Notes: generated from the sequence alone by a model not told the origin. 64,000 bases of DNA from Diaporthe sp. PMI_573 (GCA_021399435.1 JAJTUP010000098.1:146341-210340), one strand, 5' to 3'. Counted from the first letter of the stretch, positions 41,509 through 52,834 are shown. Made by a program: numbers and translations.

Positions 41509-43280
41509 CTGCGTGAGGGATGGAATCTCCGCGAACTGGGACGTTAAATTGATAACCAATGATAACGAGGAGCGCGAGCAGGCGTTTGACAATCAAGACG
41601 CGCCATGAACCAAGATCATGAACAATCACCTAGTGATGCGGCAATTGTGCTGGGATTTTTTGTCCTGTTAGCATGGTCTAGTGCTCATTTCGACCAAGGA
41701 GCTCTATGGAGATGCTGTGTGGAAAGTAGAAGTCAACTCGCAACTAAATCAGCGACAAAATTGGTTGGTGAAGTTGGGATTTAAGAGATGGCAATCAAAG
41801 CCTAGGCTGCCCCAGCCGGACATGAAGAATACTGTTTCAAATGTCAATTATATAACGACGTCCTCACGTCCGACATACGAGAGACGGTCAAATTCTCAGA
41901 GTGAGTAATGATCAGTTCGGAAAGCCTCCCGGTTTGTATCCAGTGCTGATCAAAGTTTCGGGCCCCGTTAGAAGGCCACCCCTGCAGCCCTTACAGTTCA
42001 GGGCATGCGTTTAACTGTTCTTTGAAAACTTTGATGCCCTCCTCTTTCCGTTCGCCATCACTGGGAGCTCGGTCCTTTCAATCAACAGCTTCGAAGCCCG
42101 ATTACAAATTTCTTCCCTCAACCAACCCAGCCATTTACAATCGCTCCTCGGCCACGGCATCCAAATCTGTCCCAAAAGGCAACGTCCACAAGAAGAGGGC
42201 CTACTCTAGTCTGCTGTATTTGTTAAACTCTTTAACTTTTCATTCCAGAGAACTACGGCTTCTTCAACCTACATCCTCTTGATTTATCTCATATCTATTT
42301 TCACATCTCATGAAAATGTCACCTCTACGACCGGAGCAAGCCGAACTGCTGGCGCGACAGATCTTGCGATTTGACAAACATAGCAAGGTCTCTAAGGAAG
42401 TATTTAATACCTTACGTAAGTGCGGCCGCGAGCGATCCACGGAGGTCTGAGACCAAAACGCAGGCGATATAAGAACAAAGGGACGCCCCTTTCTTCGGCC
42501 AACTCCGAATCCAAATTTCTTCCTAAAATAAATGTAATAAGCGAGAAGAGAGCAAGGACAAAAGGGATGCAGGCAAGCAAGAAATTCACTCAGGAATATG
42601 AGTCACAAGTTGGCTCCGGTTAAGCGTCAAAGGTGGTCAGCTCTGCCAACCCAGAAAGAGGATGAAACGGAGGCGCTGCTTGTCACATGCTTGCATGGCG
42701 AAGGCGAAGCACGGGAATAGCTATCACGAAGCGGACATCTCAGGAGCGAAGGCTGGAGGATAGGCTGAAAATTTATGCAAATGTTTGGTCGTCAACTTTA
42801 ATGCCTGACTCCCCAGGTTTGACTAACTCATTAGCTCATCGTGACTATAAACGCATGTGGCACGGGCTCAGCATATCATATAACTGTCAGAATGGAACAA
42901 TTAATTCAACTACAGTACATGATCCTATACTGTTCCGTGCTTGCCCTATCCCGTTTCAAACTCATCCTTGTCGCAGTGACCCGCGAGGATGATACAATTT
43001 GCACACCGTTCCCGTTCAACAGCATGCAGCTCAACACACCCATTGAATGGGCCTCTATCGGCCTGGCATGAGGAACAGGGCAGTTGTGCCTTCACGCCTC
43101 GGCTTTGGCATAAGAGGGCGTATAAGCCGTATAAGCCGTTTGCTTAAATCGTCTATTTTTGGGTAAAACCTTTATGTTATCCGGGGTCAGACCCCGCTTC
43201 ACTACGCCGGCGTTTCTTCCCCCGGCCTGTAGCTGTAGCAAAATGAGTGGGATGTAGAGGCACTGGATAGTGAGATACTA
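41509..43280. other. Long stretch without a supported gene
   Basis: Several small frames (42022-42282, 42310-42449, 42420-42623 plus) have no domains. The frame at 42310 (MKMSPLRPEQAELLARQIL) followed by a GTAAGT donor at about 42416 could be a first exon, but I could not find a second. The rest looks like intergenic or eroded repeat DNA. Confidence 0.35.
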
Positions 43281-43594
43281 ACTGGTACCCCTCGTAGACT
43301 CCACATTGACCGGAGGCGTTGAACAGCCGACCTCATTATATTCGGGAGGAGCGGCGAAGGTGTCACCTTCTATGAGTTCTCCGCCCTGCCCGCCGTACAA
43401 AGTCGCCACACTCGCAAGCTTAACAATGCTTTTCAGAGCCCTCCGCGAGGCCGCCACGCAGAGCTGCGGCAGCCACTTAGCATCCTGTGTCTGGCGAGTG
43501 CTTAGGGACTCGAAGTAAATGGTGAATGAGATGTGGCCAGTGGAGCTGTCCATGAGCAAGAATGTATAATGCATAATGAGGGTTAGGCCCCAGA

Positions 43595-44090
43595 TATAAA
43601 TGCACACGCCGTGGGACGTTCTATGAAGCGAAGGGTAATGAGATTTCCATGAGCCCGGCCGTATTGAGGGAGATGTGCGCGCTTCGTAGAAGGTCAGATT
43701 CAGTAACACTTGTCGTCTTGATACAAAAACACACACTGACGGGCCTCAGATACGAACACGCACGCCATGGAATGGTTTTGGATGAAGGGAAGGATGATGA
43801 GGGTTCTATGAGCTCGGCTGCATCGGGGAGTGACCGTGCGCTTCGTCAGAGGTCACTGTATGCAACACTCCTCGCCTTGACACTGAGACACACACTGACG
43901 AGCTTCAGATACAAACTACTGCCGATCTCTGATGGAACGGAGGATGGTGAAAGCTCCATGGGCTCAGCTGTATCGAGGCAGTTGCAGATGCTCCGTCAAA
44001 TCCCTCAGTACGTAACACTACTAACTTCACCCAGCACGATACCAAAACGCACATTAACGAGCCTCAGATACGAACACACTCTTCCCAGAT
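43595..44090. repeat. Diverged tandem repeat, about 150-160 bp unit, 3+ copies
   Basis: Anchors GCTTCGT at 43681 and 43840 and GCTCCGT at 43990 mark units of 159 and 150 bp. Each unit also holds CAC..TGACG(A/G)(G)C.TCAGATAC. A partial unit precedes 43681. The plus frame 43649-44098 translates it as a repeated RHTLTSFRY / KHTLTGLRY / KRTLTSLRY peptide motif, so it stays open, but no protein family is recognised. It ends directly before the pogo copy at 44117. Confidence 0.6.
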
Positions 44091-44116
44091 GGCCCTAACT
44101 GCGGGTGAAAAATATA

Positions 44117-45143
44117 ACATCCCGGGCCCCAATTTGGCCACCCCCCCCCCATTTGGCCACCCCACATTCGCGTACGCGTATGAACGCGTCTGTACCCACC
44201 CTATAGAAAAGCTTAAATATCTCAATGAGGGATTTTTTTCTGATCACCAAATTTTATCTGCACATCGAGTAAACCATTATGAAGACATATTCAGAAGCTG
44301 ATTTGTACGACGCCATTACTGCGATCCGAGATGGAGTATCAATCCAGCGGGCCTCCAAGCTCTGGCATATCCCTCGAACTACACTTCGAAATCGCCTCAA
44401 AGGCCACGTAAGCCATCACGAGGCTTCCTCTCCTCATCAGCTTCTTTCCGACGATCAGGAGGCTTCATTGGCTCAATTCCTTATTAATCAGAGTCAATTG
44501 GGGGTTGGCTTGACGCGATATGATTTGCAAGGTCTTGCAGCCCGGCTGGCCTTCCCGAATGAAGACCACCCTCCCTTGGGAATGTCTTGGCTTCGAGCCT
44601 TCCTCTCTCGCCATCGCGAACTTCGATTGAGGAAGAATCAACGTGTTGAAGCCTTGAGGATTCGAGCAGCCACGAAGAAGAATATCGGGACTTGGTTTGA
44701 GCTCCTTCAGCTGCCCATTGTCAAGTCTATCAAACCAGAGAACCGTTGGAACGCTGACGAGGGGGGAATTATGGAGGGTCGCTCGGAGGAAGCCCTTGTT
44801 CTCGGCTATTCGAAGGGTAGCCCTATTGCTCAATTGGACTACAATTCTCGAGCGTGGACCTCTTTCCTTGAGTGTATCAACGCGTTGGGTAGGGCCCTTG
44901 TCCCATTGATTATATTCAAAGGGAAGAGCGTTCAGCAGCAGTGGTTTCCTATAGCCCTTGACGATTTGGAGGGCTGGCAATTCACGGCCACGAAGAAGGG
45001 GTGGATAGAGGAAAAAATCGCCCTTGAGTGGGTGAGGAGAGTCTTCATTCCTCAAACGAAGCCGAGGGACCCCAACGAGTGGCGATTATTGGTTATCGAC
45101 GGGCACCACACCCACACAACGCTTGATTTTATATGGGAGTGCT
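44117..45143 (+). mobile_element. pogo element, 5' half only
   Basis: After TA (44115-44116) comes ACATCCCGGGCCCCAATTTG with C-rich tracts, the left terminal repeat of a relative of the 39.5-kb element, then the transposase start at 44279. The element is cut at about 45143, where a 14-3-3 gene fragment of opposite orientation begins. Confidence 0.8.
44279..45143 (+). pseudogene. pogo transposase, N-terminal 288 codons
   Basis: MKTYSEADLYDAITAIRDGV and RTTLRNRLKGHV (helix-turn-helix), NRWNADEGGIMEG (first catalytic Asp), SRAWTSFLECINALGRA, then LLVIDGHHTHTTLDFIWECF (second Asp), followed by non-homologous codons from the adjoining 14-3-3 fragment. About 65-70% like the intact transposase at 41.2 kb by eye, without stops up to the break. 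The third Asp block (QPLDV) is lost. Confidence 0.85.
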
Positions 45144-45433
45144 TCTTTGGCCTCGCTAGAGGCGGCCTGAGGTATGAGGGAGTTGTCCAGTACATCGAGC
45201 ACCTCCTGGCGGGCCTTCTCGATCTCTAGCTCGATCCTATGGCGGTACTCTCTAATGATGGGGACGTTCTTGGGCGCTTCTTTTTGCTCAATGGAGTGTA
45301 TAATGCGCCAGGAGATATCTTGAGCCTTAGCGGCATTCTTGTAGACCATGGATAGCAGTTCGCGCTCGTCGGGGCCCAACTGACCGCCACGCTTAGCATA
45401 ATCCTTCATGATGGAGGCCATCTCATCGTAACG
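45144..45433 (-). pseudogene. 14-3-3 protein fragment
   Basis: The minus strand encodes RYDEMASIMKDYAKRGGQL, ERELLSMVYKNAAKAQDISW, RIIHSIEQKEAPKN, then IIREYRHRIELEIEKARQEV and LDNSLIPQAASSEAK. These match helices 2-5 of 14-3-3 phosphoserine-binding adaptors (RYDEM; ERNLLSVAYKN; SWRI.SSIEQKE; IKEYR; LIP....E.K). It is diverged from the canonical fungal BMH proteins and broken at 45144 by the pogo fragment. Upstream in the same direction a short ATG GCG AAC GAG followed by GTATGT (45628-45611) could be its first exon (MANE). An in-frame TAA precedes RYDEM, so the middle exon is lost or unrecognised. Confidence 0.8.
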
Positions 45434-45633
45434 TTAGTCATCATCTTGCACGATCTAGATACAGGGAACGTAGATTGAACCTGAAGGTGCTGGCAGGTTG
45501 CAGAAGCAGGGGAGGAGAGAGGCTATCGAGGACGGAGACATGGGAATTGACCAGAGGCAATCTTGGGTGCGAAATGGAGTGGAGTTTGGATTGTTCCAAT
45601 TGAACCTCACACATACCTCGTTCGCCATATTAT

Positions 45634-47157
45634 CAAATACTTTGCAGATTATGGACGGAAACATGCAATATAGAGGGGTGGGGGGAGGGATACAACTCTA
45701 GCCGGTAGTTGGAAAGAGAGCAGAGTGAAGATTGATTTTTGCAATTTACATAGACCCGTGCTATTTACTGGGTAGACCATAACGTTGAGATCGACCAGGT
45801 TTTCTTAGATTTGCGTATTCAATATTATCTATCCGTAAGTCAGCCTTCAGTTCTTTTTTGCAAATGACCAAACAGCTCGATACTGTACTGCTTTTATAAA
45901 CGTATAATGGACGTGCCTTTTAGGCTCTCCGAAACCGAGAACCAGATAACTGGATTAAGAATATCGAGTAAACTCAAAACTGGGTAAAGACTAAAAATAA
46001 GTACCTGTGTACAGGGCGTTCCCTTGACATGCCAGCTAGATCCCCGCCGCGAAGCCTAGTTTCCCTACGCTTAACTTGTTTGCTTTTCCTTGTGTTTATA
46101 CTATATTTCTCCTTCGGATTCTTCATCTCAAATGTCTAAAATAGTAGTATATAGCCACTTTCTTTAGAACGAGATATTAAAGAGTTGGATTCCGAATCGC
46201 AGAGCATTGGAGTTATATCCCGGTTAGAGACTAAGGCTTAAGTTAATATTCGTTGTGCTTAAGGCCACAGTCAGACCGTGCCGCATGCGGAAGCATGACA
46301 ATGAAACAAAGTAGATTGAATCAAAATCCGGAAGGAAGTACATAGAGTAGAACTCACCGTTGATTTTGTAGGCGAAACCGGTGTCAAGTAGAGCATAGAT
46401 ACTTAAGTATGTATCTCTTTTGAGTAAATAGTGAATTTATCAATAGGAACGAGCGCGGGAAACCTCTCCCATGCCGCCGGATCCAATGCACTTAATTTAT
46501 TGTTGCCCGGATGCAGAGAAGTCGTAATTCTTTGCCTGTCCTTTTTGAATTTTAGTAGATATAGGTCCCATGTGGCAAATCCCTTCAGAATTTTTGTGTA
46601 CTTAAGATACACTATGCTGTTACGCGCTCTAAGAATATAGCTTTCCTCCAAGGACTGCAAAGGTTTGATGGTGGGCCCCTTCTTCGCCCCCCGCTTTCGG
46701 CGAAATTTAGGGGGCGCACGCTGAAACCTAGCTTCTTTGTTTACAAAACGTTTTTGGACTCGCCAATGCACGACTCATTGTCCAGGTCACAGTTATCCCT
46801 AAGCTTGACTAGTGTATAGTTAACCACGACTACTCTAGAGCTCATCATTAATGTTAGCTCAGTGTTTCGCCTTTGTCCAACATTAAAGACCATATATAAC
46901 TCCTTTTTATGCAAAAGTCGAGTTACCGGAATAGGTTGAAATTATCAATAAGTTATCTGTAAAGTTCCAAATCACAAAACAAGGTGTCCTTTGCATTATG
47001 AACAACCACGGTATGCAGAAATGGATGGCTCTCGCATGATATATTATCCATATGATGAACGATGAGTATAATTACAGCCTCTTCTTCCGAGAGACTAGCT
47101 CGTGAGGTAAAAGGTAAGAATCAAGCACTTGCCGCTTTTCGACACTGATAATTTATA
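45634..47157. other. Gene-poor AT-rich stretch with a duplicated leader
   Basis: At 45782 (minus) lies ATG with MVYPVNSTGL and a leader similar to the 29283 gene, preceded by TATAAAAG near 45893. No continuing exon recognised. A minus frame at 46403-46771 (basic, RRKRGAKKGPTIKPL) has no known domain. Confidence 0.35.
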
Positions 47158-47748
47158 TTAATCCTCCGCCTCCTTTGGGTCCCTGTTGTGTCGGAGCCGG
47201 TCGATGATATTTCCATCTTCGTCGAAGTCGGATGGGCCGAGCGGTGTCGGAGGATTGGGTGTGAAAGGGCTGTTAGGGCTCGACGCCAGGTAGTCGTGTC
47301 CGGGCTCCTGCGTTGCCTCGGAATCGTGGAGCGCGTTAGTGATGCGGACGTGCGGATCACTGGGTGGTACGGGCGGGAACTCGCTGTCGTCACCGGAGGT
47401 GTGCATCCCCGCGGTGAGGTGGCGGTCTGCTGGCAGGAGGGTGTGCTGTCGTCGCGAGCCCTCGATTCCGCTGCGGGTCACGGCGGTCAAACGATTTTCA
47501 CCGTCCTTCGGTACCCCCGCGGTGCTCATCTGAAAGTCCAAATTATGTAAGACGGTATCGACACCCTCATAGCTAGTCTTGTGTGTGGACTCGCCAACCA
47601 TGACGCTACTCTGGGTCGACGAGCTGTATCCGTCGAAGCTCACGTCTGCGTCGTACTGGGCATCGTCTTCAATATCGTAACCTGGCCAGCCACCTTCGAC
47701 TAACTGCTGTATAGGGCTATCGACAGACTTATTCCATTCATTAACCAT
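47158..47748 (-). CDS. Hypothetical acidic protein
   Basis: About 196 residues from MVNEWNKSVDSPIQQLVEGG (ATG at 47748, preferred over a longer upstream frame) to KEAED. Acidic, Pro/Ser/Thr-rich and probably disordered, with no signal peptide or membrane segment. Homology unknown; codon use and composition look coding. Could be a lineage-specific gene or an exon of a longer one. Confidence 0.35.
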   Translation of the reverse strand: MVNEWNKSVDSPIQQLVEGGWPGYDIEDDAQYDADVSFDGYSSSTQSSVMVGESTHKTSYEGVDTVLHNLDFQMSTAGVPKDGENRLTAVTRSGIEGSRRQHTLLPADRHLTAGMHTSGDDSEFPPVPPSDPHVRITNALHDSEATQEPGHDYLASSPNSPFTPNPPTPLGPSDFDEDGNIIDRLRHNRDPKEAED

Positions 47749-47879
47749 CTTGTATATAGACTGGGTAAGTTGATAGAAGAAATTCTGTGAACGGAGGACA
47801 AGCGAGGGCACTTTAAAATGGTATATACTAAGGTTCAAAAGCCTTAGGTGGAAATTCAGTTAGACTCATTACCCTTTTC

Positions 47880-48080
47880 TGCTGTCGCACATACCCAGTC
47901 AGCATAGGGCTCAAATGCCAAGGCGCTTCCGGCGGGCCTCAGCCGGCTCCTTCGATGCTTTAGGCACCCTCTGCACCCTCTTCTGGCCTTCCTTGCTGAC
48001 TTTAATTTGAGCTTCCAGCTCCTAGTTGTTCGTGACGTAATTAGATCGACTTCAGCCGTGGGAAGGGATAATTTCTGACC
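47880..48080 (-). pseudogene. pogo transposase C-terminal scrap
   Basis: The minus strand reads PTAEVDLITSRTT and, in the neighbouring frame, ELEAQIKVSKEGQKRVQ. It corresponds to IDVDLMMSSQKARELEAQIE of the intact transposase at 39.8 kb. Frameshifted and isolated. Confidence 0.5.
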
Positions 48081-48158
48081 TTTCAAAGTTCTTCCTACGG
48101 CAAAGCCACCCATGTGCTCGTAAGGTAGTTTTTCACGATTCAGTTTACATGTACTAAG

Positions 48159-48690
48159 TTGAAGGACCTTACTTTGAAAATAAGACTCCTGAATTCAAAC
48201 TTTCCCTGTACTGTATATGTATATATAGGCCTTGCTGATAATTTATTTGAAGTCCGCATTACTAAATTTAGAATTAACTTTCTACGAGGTCATCTACATA
48301 TGTACTGTATTACGGCTCTGTACAGTTTTGAGTATATGTACCTTCCTCTCAGAACTCGACAGCTCATCTTTCCGACTTTGAAGAGGACTTAGAGTTACAT
48401 TGATCTACTTAGCAAGGCCCCAGTTGTTCAGAAACTTTACAAAAGTACACGTAATAGCGTTCACAATCAGAATCGGCCAAAACTGTGTCATTTGATCGTT
48501 TCGAAATCTTTGATAAGTACTTTTGACGGTTTTAAAGACCGGGACATCTGATTGAGAGTTCATTTCGAGCCTCTGGCAGTTTCACCAAGATTTTGTTTGG
48601 AAATTCGATACTTTTATCCCTTAGCAAAGCGATGGCAGGAACACCCTTATGTACAGTACTAACCCACGAGAAGAGCAGAAAACAAGAGAT
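48159..48690. other. AT-rich non-coding stretch, possibly the front of the Tc1 relic
   Basis: Contains CTGTACTGTATATG near 48207, resembling the ACAGTACATACTGTA motif at 49098 beyond the Tc1 coding relic, so the two may be remains of terminal repeats. No coding support. Confidence 0.3.
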
Positions 48691-48699
48691 CAGAGCTGG

Positions 48700-48923
48700 A
48701 GCTGTACCTGCAGAATGGCCGGGCTCAATCTGAGTCAAAGAACGTTATTCAGTGGCCGCCATACTCACCTGAATTGAACCCTATCGAAAACCTCTGGCAC
48801 CTACTTAAAAAAAAAGTCGTGGACCGTCACCCGGAGCCTTCGGCGATGCCGAATACGGCTGAATCACTCTTGAGGCTGTCACAAATCGCTATGGAGGTGT
48901 GGGAGGACGTACTGTACAATTAA
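48700..48923 (+). pseudogene. Tc1/mariner transposase C-terminal fragment
   Basis: The plus strand reads VIQWPPYSPELNPIENLWHL and LKKKVVDRHPEPSAMP, ending at TAA 48921-48923. WPPYSPELNPIENLW is the third catalytic motif (DD34E) region of Tc1-like (impala-type) transposases. The first two Asp motifs are not found; decayed. Confidence 0.8.
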
Positions 48924-49656
48924 CATTTATGTTTAAGTTAGTTTTGGTTGCGAATGTATTTTTGTTGCATAGTACGGGGTTTGTTCACATGTGTAAATGT
49001 GATGTATTTATGTGACAACTGCCTCGATTCAATCGAAGTACGAGCTTTGTTCATCCTGCAATTCAAAATTGTAAAAGACTTAAACTTTACAGTCCCTTTA
49101 CAGTACATACTGTACCATGGCCATGGTCAAAAGGAGCAATATTCCGTGTCTAATAAGCGCAAGCAAGGCGTTGATAACCCTTAGTTTTATGGCTGTGTCC
49201 GCTACGTGGGCTCTGAGTATGATTTGAAGGAAGATCCCGGAGGAGAGGACATTGCCGGCGAGCAGGAAGAAACTTGAGAATCACCTTATTCCAGACAATT
49301 CAAAGCCTTTGCCTATGCACCCTTTCCATCCATCATATCTATCACACATCTTCTTTCTAATTCTCACTTGCGCGCTGCAGCCCCGTTTGCTGTTGTCCGC
49401 ACCAACCGCGAGCACCGCCCCTCTCCACCTCGGCCGACCCCAACGTCAGCGCCATTGGGCGCACCTGTTGCCGCTCTCACAAGTTTCCTCCCACAACAAA
49501 CGATTTTCCTGTACGACAGACTCCGTCACAACCATCAAAGTGGCATCCTACGGGCTCAGAGCTGGCCTTCTCCTTGTGGGCCTTGGGCTGACCGCCTTGG
49601 CTGCGCAACGACAATCGCAGCATCGCCAGCGACAGCTGTAGGGCACAAGACCGGCA
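48924..49656. other. Intergenic, then 5' leader of the RING gene
   Basis: Up to about 49250 non-coding AT-rich DNA; from about 49320 C/T-rich sequence typical of a fungal promoter and leader for the RING gene at 49657. Confidence 0.4.
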
Positions 49657-51104
49657 ATGGAAGTTACTGGCTTTGGCGGTCCTCGCTGTCGCTGTCTTGA
49701 TCTCTTAGGGGGCCGTGAAGTTGTCTTTTGCCACAATTGCAGTAACAAGTGGTATAATGACGAGCATGGCCTGCAATGCCCTCGCTGCGAGAGCGAGATA
49801 TGCGAGATCGTAAGAATATCTGTTTACTATAACATCAACTTGCTCCGCACTGTCCTGGCACCCGCACATAGAATGCTAAAATCTCTCCTAGATATCCCCA
49901 GATAACGACCCTCGCGATATCAGACCCGAGTCTCCCGACAGCGGCATTCTCCGTGGAAACCATTTCGGCCCCCACGACTTCGGTCATGGCCAAGGCCACG
50001 GACACGACCATGATCGCTACTCCGCCCCGGGCGAAGATGATATAGAGGATTATATGAACCCTCGGAGGAACGTACACAGATGGCCTGGAGGTTTTATGTG
50101 GTCACAGAGGACACGTCGCAGCCCCGTCCGACAACAAGATTCCCAAGGCGGGAACCCCGGCCAACCTCGCCCGGTCGAACCCAGCAGCGAGCAAGCGATC
50201 TTCCAACGATTTCAAGAGACCATCGACATGCTGACTGGTATCCCCTTCGGTCCACCTGGAAGACGTGCCGCTCCTCCGGACGGCGGTGCCCCCGGCGGAG
50301 GCAGGCCTGGCATGCGTACCACGACATACCGCAGCCCCTCGAGACATACCAGTTTTACCATTACCACTGGATCTGTGCCATTCCGCGGAGTCGACCATGA
50401 CGATGGCTTCAATATGTAAGCTCGCCCATCCCTAGTGATCATCTGCCCGAACCCCGGAGATTACTCCCGTCAGGTTGCGATCCAATACTGACCGTGCTAC
50501 CAGCACATTCAGCGACTTCCTGGACGGCCGTGGAGTCCAGCCTCCCAGGGGCCAAAACCCTGGACTTGCTGGTGGTCTTGATGACATCTTCTCCCTGCTT
50601 CTCGGCCCAGGTGGCCTACACGGTGCTCTCGGTGATGCAGTGTACACCCAGGAGGGTCTTGACCGAATTATCACGCAGCTAATGGAAGCGAATCCTCAAT
50701 CTAACGCCGCGCCACCAGCGTCTGAGTCAGCCATTGAGAAGCTGGAGAAGAAGAAGTTGGATAGGCAGATGATGGGTGACAGCCCAAAGGTGGAGTGCAC
50801 TATTTGCATAGACGAGATGAACCTAGGAGACGAGGTGACAGTGCTTTCATGTAAGCACTGGTTCCACGGCGAATGTGTGGTTCTATGGCTGAAGGAGCAC
50901 AACACGTGCCCAATATGTCGAACACCGATCGAGAAGCGAGGTGAAAACACTGCTGGTGGCAACAACTGGAATGGAGATAGTGGCACTGGACATGGATCCG
51001 GCAGCCAGCAACAGCGTCAAACTTCAGGCGCACGGCTTGGCTCATTTGGCGCACTATTTGGTGGCGAGCCATGGTCACCCCAGGGTGGATCAGGTTCTCC
51101 TTGA
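49657..51104 (+). CDS. RING-H2 E3 ubiquitin ligase (RNF126/115-like)
   Basis: Three exons: 49657-49809, 49892-50415, 50504-51104 (introns 82 and 88 bp with GT-AG borders), joined to 425 residues. N-terminal zinc ribbon VVFCHNCSNKWYNDEHGLQC..C (about 22-45) binds ubiquitin in this family. A disordered His/Gly/Arg-rich middle follows, then FSDFLDGRGVQPP and a conserved helix region. The RING-H2 is CTICIDEMNLGDEVTVLSC, KHWFHGECVVLWLKEHNTCP, ICR (about 317-358), with all eight zinc ligands, to recruit E2 enzymes. The tail is Gly/Gln/Ser-rich. The family acts in cytosolic and ER protein quality control. The ATG is not certain: a CTTAG just before GGREVVFC could be a splice acceptor from an upstream exon. 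The gene is intact and looks like core genome. Confidence 0.88.
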
Positions 51105-51241
51105 CCTTCTGGCTCGCAACAACACAACACCCGGGATGCCCGAACTCCCGAGGAGCGGCGGCTGAATTCGATTAGAAATCTGGCGGGGCCATCGAACTGC
51201 GGAAGGTGTATTCCCATAGAAAGAAACAAAGTTATTTTCAC

Positions 51242-51515
51242 TAAGCCCAAGGCACCCTATATTCTTCCAGAATGCAGCTTTTCGCAATGAATGGACACCA
51301 AAGAATAGAGCGACAACCTTAAGTTTGTACTCATCAGAACTAGTATCAATGTCAGTATCAGCCACAGGATTACCTTCCGACCTGAATATCCACTTCCGCG
51401 TGATAACCTCAGCCGTGCGTCGAAGTTCATTTACTGTTCGGGGGGATCCCCAACTATTAGTATTGAACTCTGCAGCGATACAGTCGCAGACGAGTTTAGG
51501 ATATAGATTCTGCAT
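51242..51515 (-). CDS. Hypothetical protein fragment
   Basis: Minus frame MQNLYPKLVCDCIAAEFNTN ... WIFRSEGNP ... KLKVVALFFGVHSLRKAAFW. Composition is coding-like, but there is no family. The frame continues into the 3' end of the RING gene on the other strand, so the true end is unclear. Low confidence. Confidence 0.3.
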
Positions 51516-51520
51516 AACCC

Positions 51521-51868
51521 ATGGCGCGAAATAGACTGTTGCGTCGCCTACAGTGGCGACACTCCCGTCTTCTGTTGATCTTGGCCATTCTGCTGTTCAT
51601 CAGCCTTCAGATCATTTCTGCCCCACTCCTCTTTTCCACTTCCGCGTTGATTGATTTTGTCTCTGCAAAACTGCTCCACAACCTTCTACCAGCCTTTTCG
51701 CAGCTTCTCCTTCCGATCATTGGCAAAATTTGTTTCCGAAACATGCTGGAGGAGATAAAATCCCCATTACGAATACCTATAGCCTATCAGGGCCCCAATA
51801 TGGCAAAATGCCGTGGTCGGACTTACATGTTCAAAGCGGGAAAGCGTTGCTCACAGTGTAAGCAGTAA
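51521..51868 (+). CDS. Hypothetical short membrane protein
   Basis: A 115-residue frame with basic MARNRLLRRLQWRHSR, a hydrophobic segment (LLLILAILLFISLQII) and a second hydrophobic stretch (SQLLLPIIGKICF), ending CSQCKQ. Topology would suit a small anchored protein. No homologue known to me; could be spurious. Confidence 0.3.
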   Translation: MARNRLLRRLQWRHSRLLLILAILLFISLQIISAPLLFSTSALIDFVSAKLLHNLLPAFSQLLLPIIGKICFRNMLEEIKSPLRIPIAYQGPNMAKCRGRTYMFKAGKRCSQCKQ

Positions 51869-52249
51869 AAGGCGGACATGTATCTCGTCGGGAGCAAGGC
51901 TTTGGTCCACCAATAGTAAAGAGGAGGGTGAAGGAAGGCAGATGTAGTTAGGCATAGCTACATAGCAACATGTTCTCCTTCACCGGCACAAGAAGAGTGT
52001 CCATCCAGAAATCAATGTCTTTACCATCGTTGAGATCAACATTGACCACCGTGCAAATCATTAGCTCTTTTAATATGAGAATGAGATTACTTGTGCCTGA
52101 CAAAAAGCCCTTTCTTTATTTCCAGTCAACAGTGCGCTGAGGTAGATGGGTTTAACTTCATCTTGTAAAGTCTGATTGAGTGAATTTATCTAAAGAACTT
52201 GAGGGCAAGAGTCAGAAGACAGAAATGAAACGAGAGCCCTTCATCCATT
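51869..52249. other. Intergenic
   Basis: No gene supported. Confidence 0.4.
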
Positions 52250-52834
52250 ACTGATTCGCAAGAACCATTCAACAACCCCCGACAACTATCGGGGCGCGCT
52301 AATGCCGCGCGTCTAGATCCGGCAGAGGAAGTGTTCCTTGTTGACTTTCGGGTCGGATAGGTTCCCGCCCAGCTTCAGGGTCTAGTTTGCATAGCGGCCG
52401 GTCTGGACGAAGTGGTTGTCGTTGTCGATATTGTCAGCGCCAAAGTATTTGTCGCCCCAGATGGCCGACTCGTTGAGGCGGGTGTTGTTAACGGCCTAAT
52501 TCCAGTATGGTAGTAAGATCTCAGGATCAATAGTTTGCAGTGCTTTTTCGTAGTCGCGGAGGAACCAACGGTGCCACGGTAGAAACGCGGTTACCTGGTG
52601 CGCGAAAGGAGTGTTGTTATAATAGACGGTGGTAAAGTTGATGTTGTAGACGCTTAAGCCAGTTTTAGGGTCAGGATCTTGGCGCCAGAGCTGCTGCTAA
52701 ACGTCGATGAAGTGGGTTTGTTTAGCGTAAGTTAGCGAGCGCCAGTCTCGATGGACTGTCGGCTTGTTGCATTTAGCAAGTGCGCCAGTGGCAGCAAGTA
52801 GAGATAGGGTTAGGTACAGTAAAGGACGATGCAT
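52250..52834 (-). pseudogene. Secreted tyrosinase, RIP-type nonsense mutations
   Basis: The minus strand from ATG 52834 reads a signal peptide (MHRPLLYLTLSLLAATGALA), then HRDWRSLTYAKQTHFIDV, FAHQVTAFLPWHRWFLRDYE (copper-A site of tyrosinases, F-x-P-W-H-R), EILLPYWN and NESAIWGDKYFG. The frame is otherwise preserved but has TAG at 52697-52699, 52496-52498 and 52382-52384. They replace, by comparison with the family, Gln (CAG), Trp in PYWNW, and Trp; all are C-to-T or G-to-A changes. The copper-B half is missing or unrecognisable. Tyrosinases oxidise phenols in melanin or secondary metabolism. Once a secreted enzyme, now dead. Confidence 0.8.

Noticed and set aside
39593..41629. 678-residue version of the pogo transposase starting outside the element
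   Set aside because: The first 132 codons lie partly outside the terminal repeat; the MKPYGEAEIH start matches the related copy at 44279.
41509..43280. Several 60-100 codon frames as genes
   Set aside because: No domains, no consistent promoter layout and overlapping alternatives on both strands.
47158..47838. 226-residue start of the acidic hypothetical protein
   Set aside because: The first 30 codons look non-coding; the internal MVNEWNK start is preferred, though unproven.
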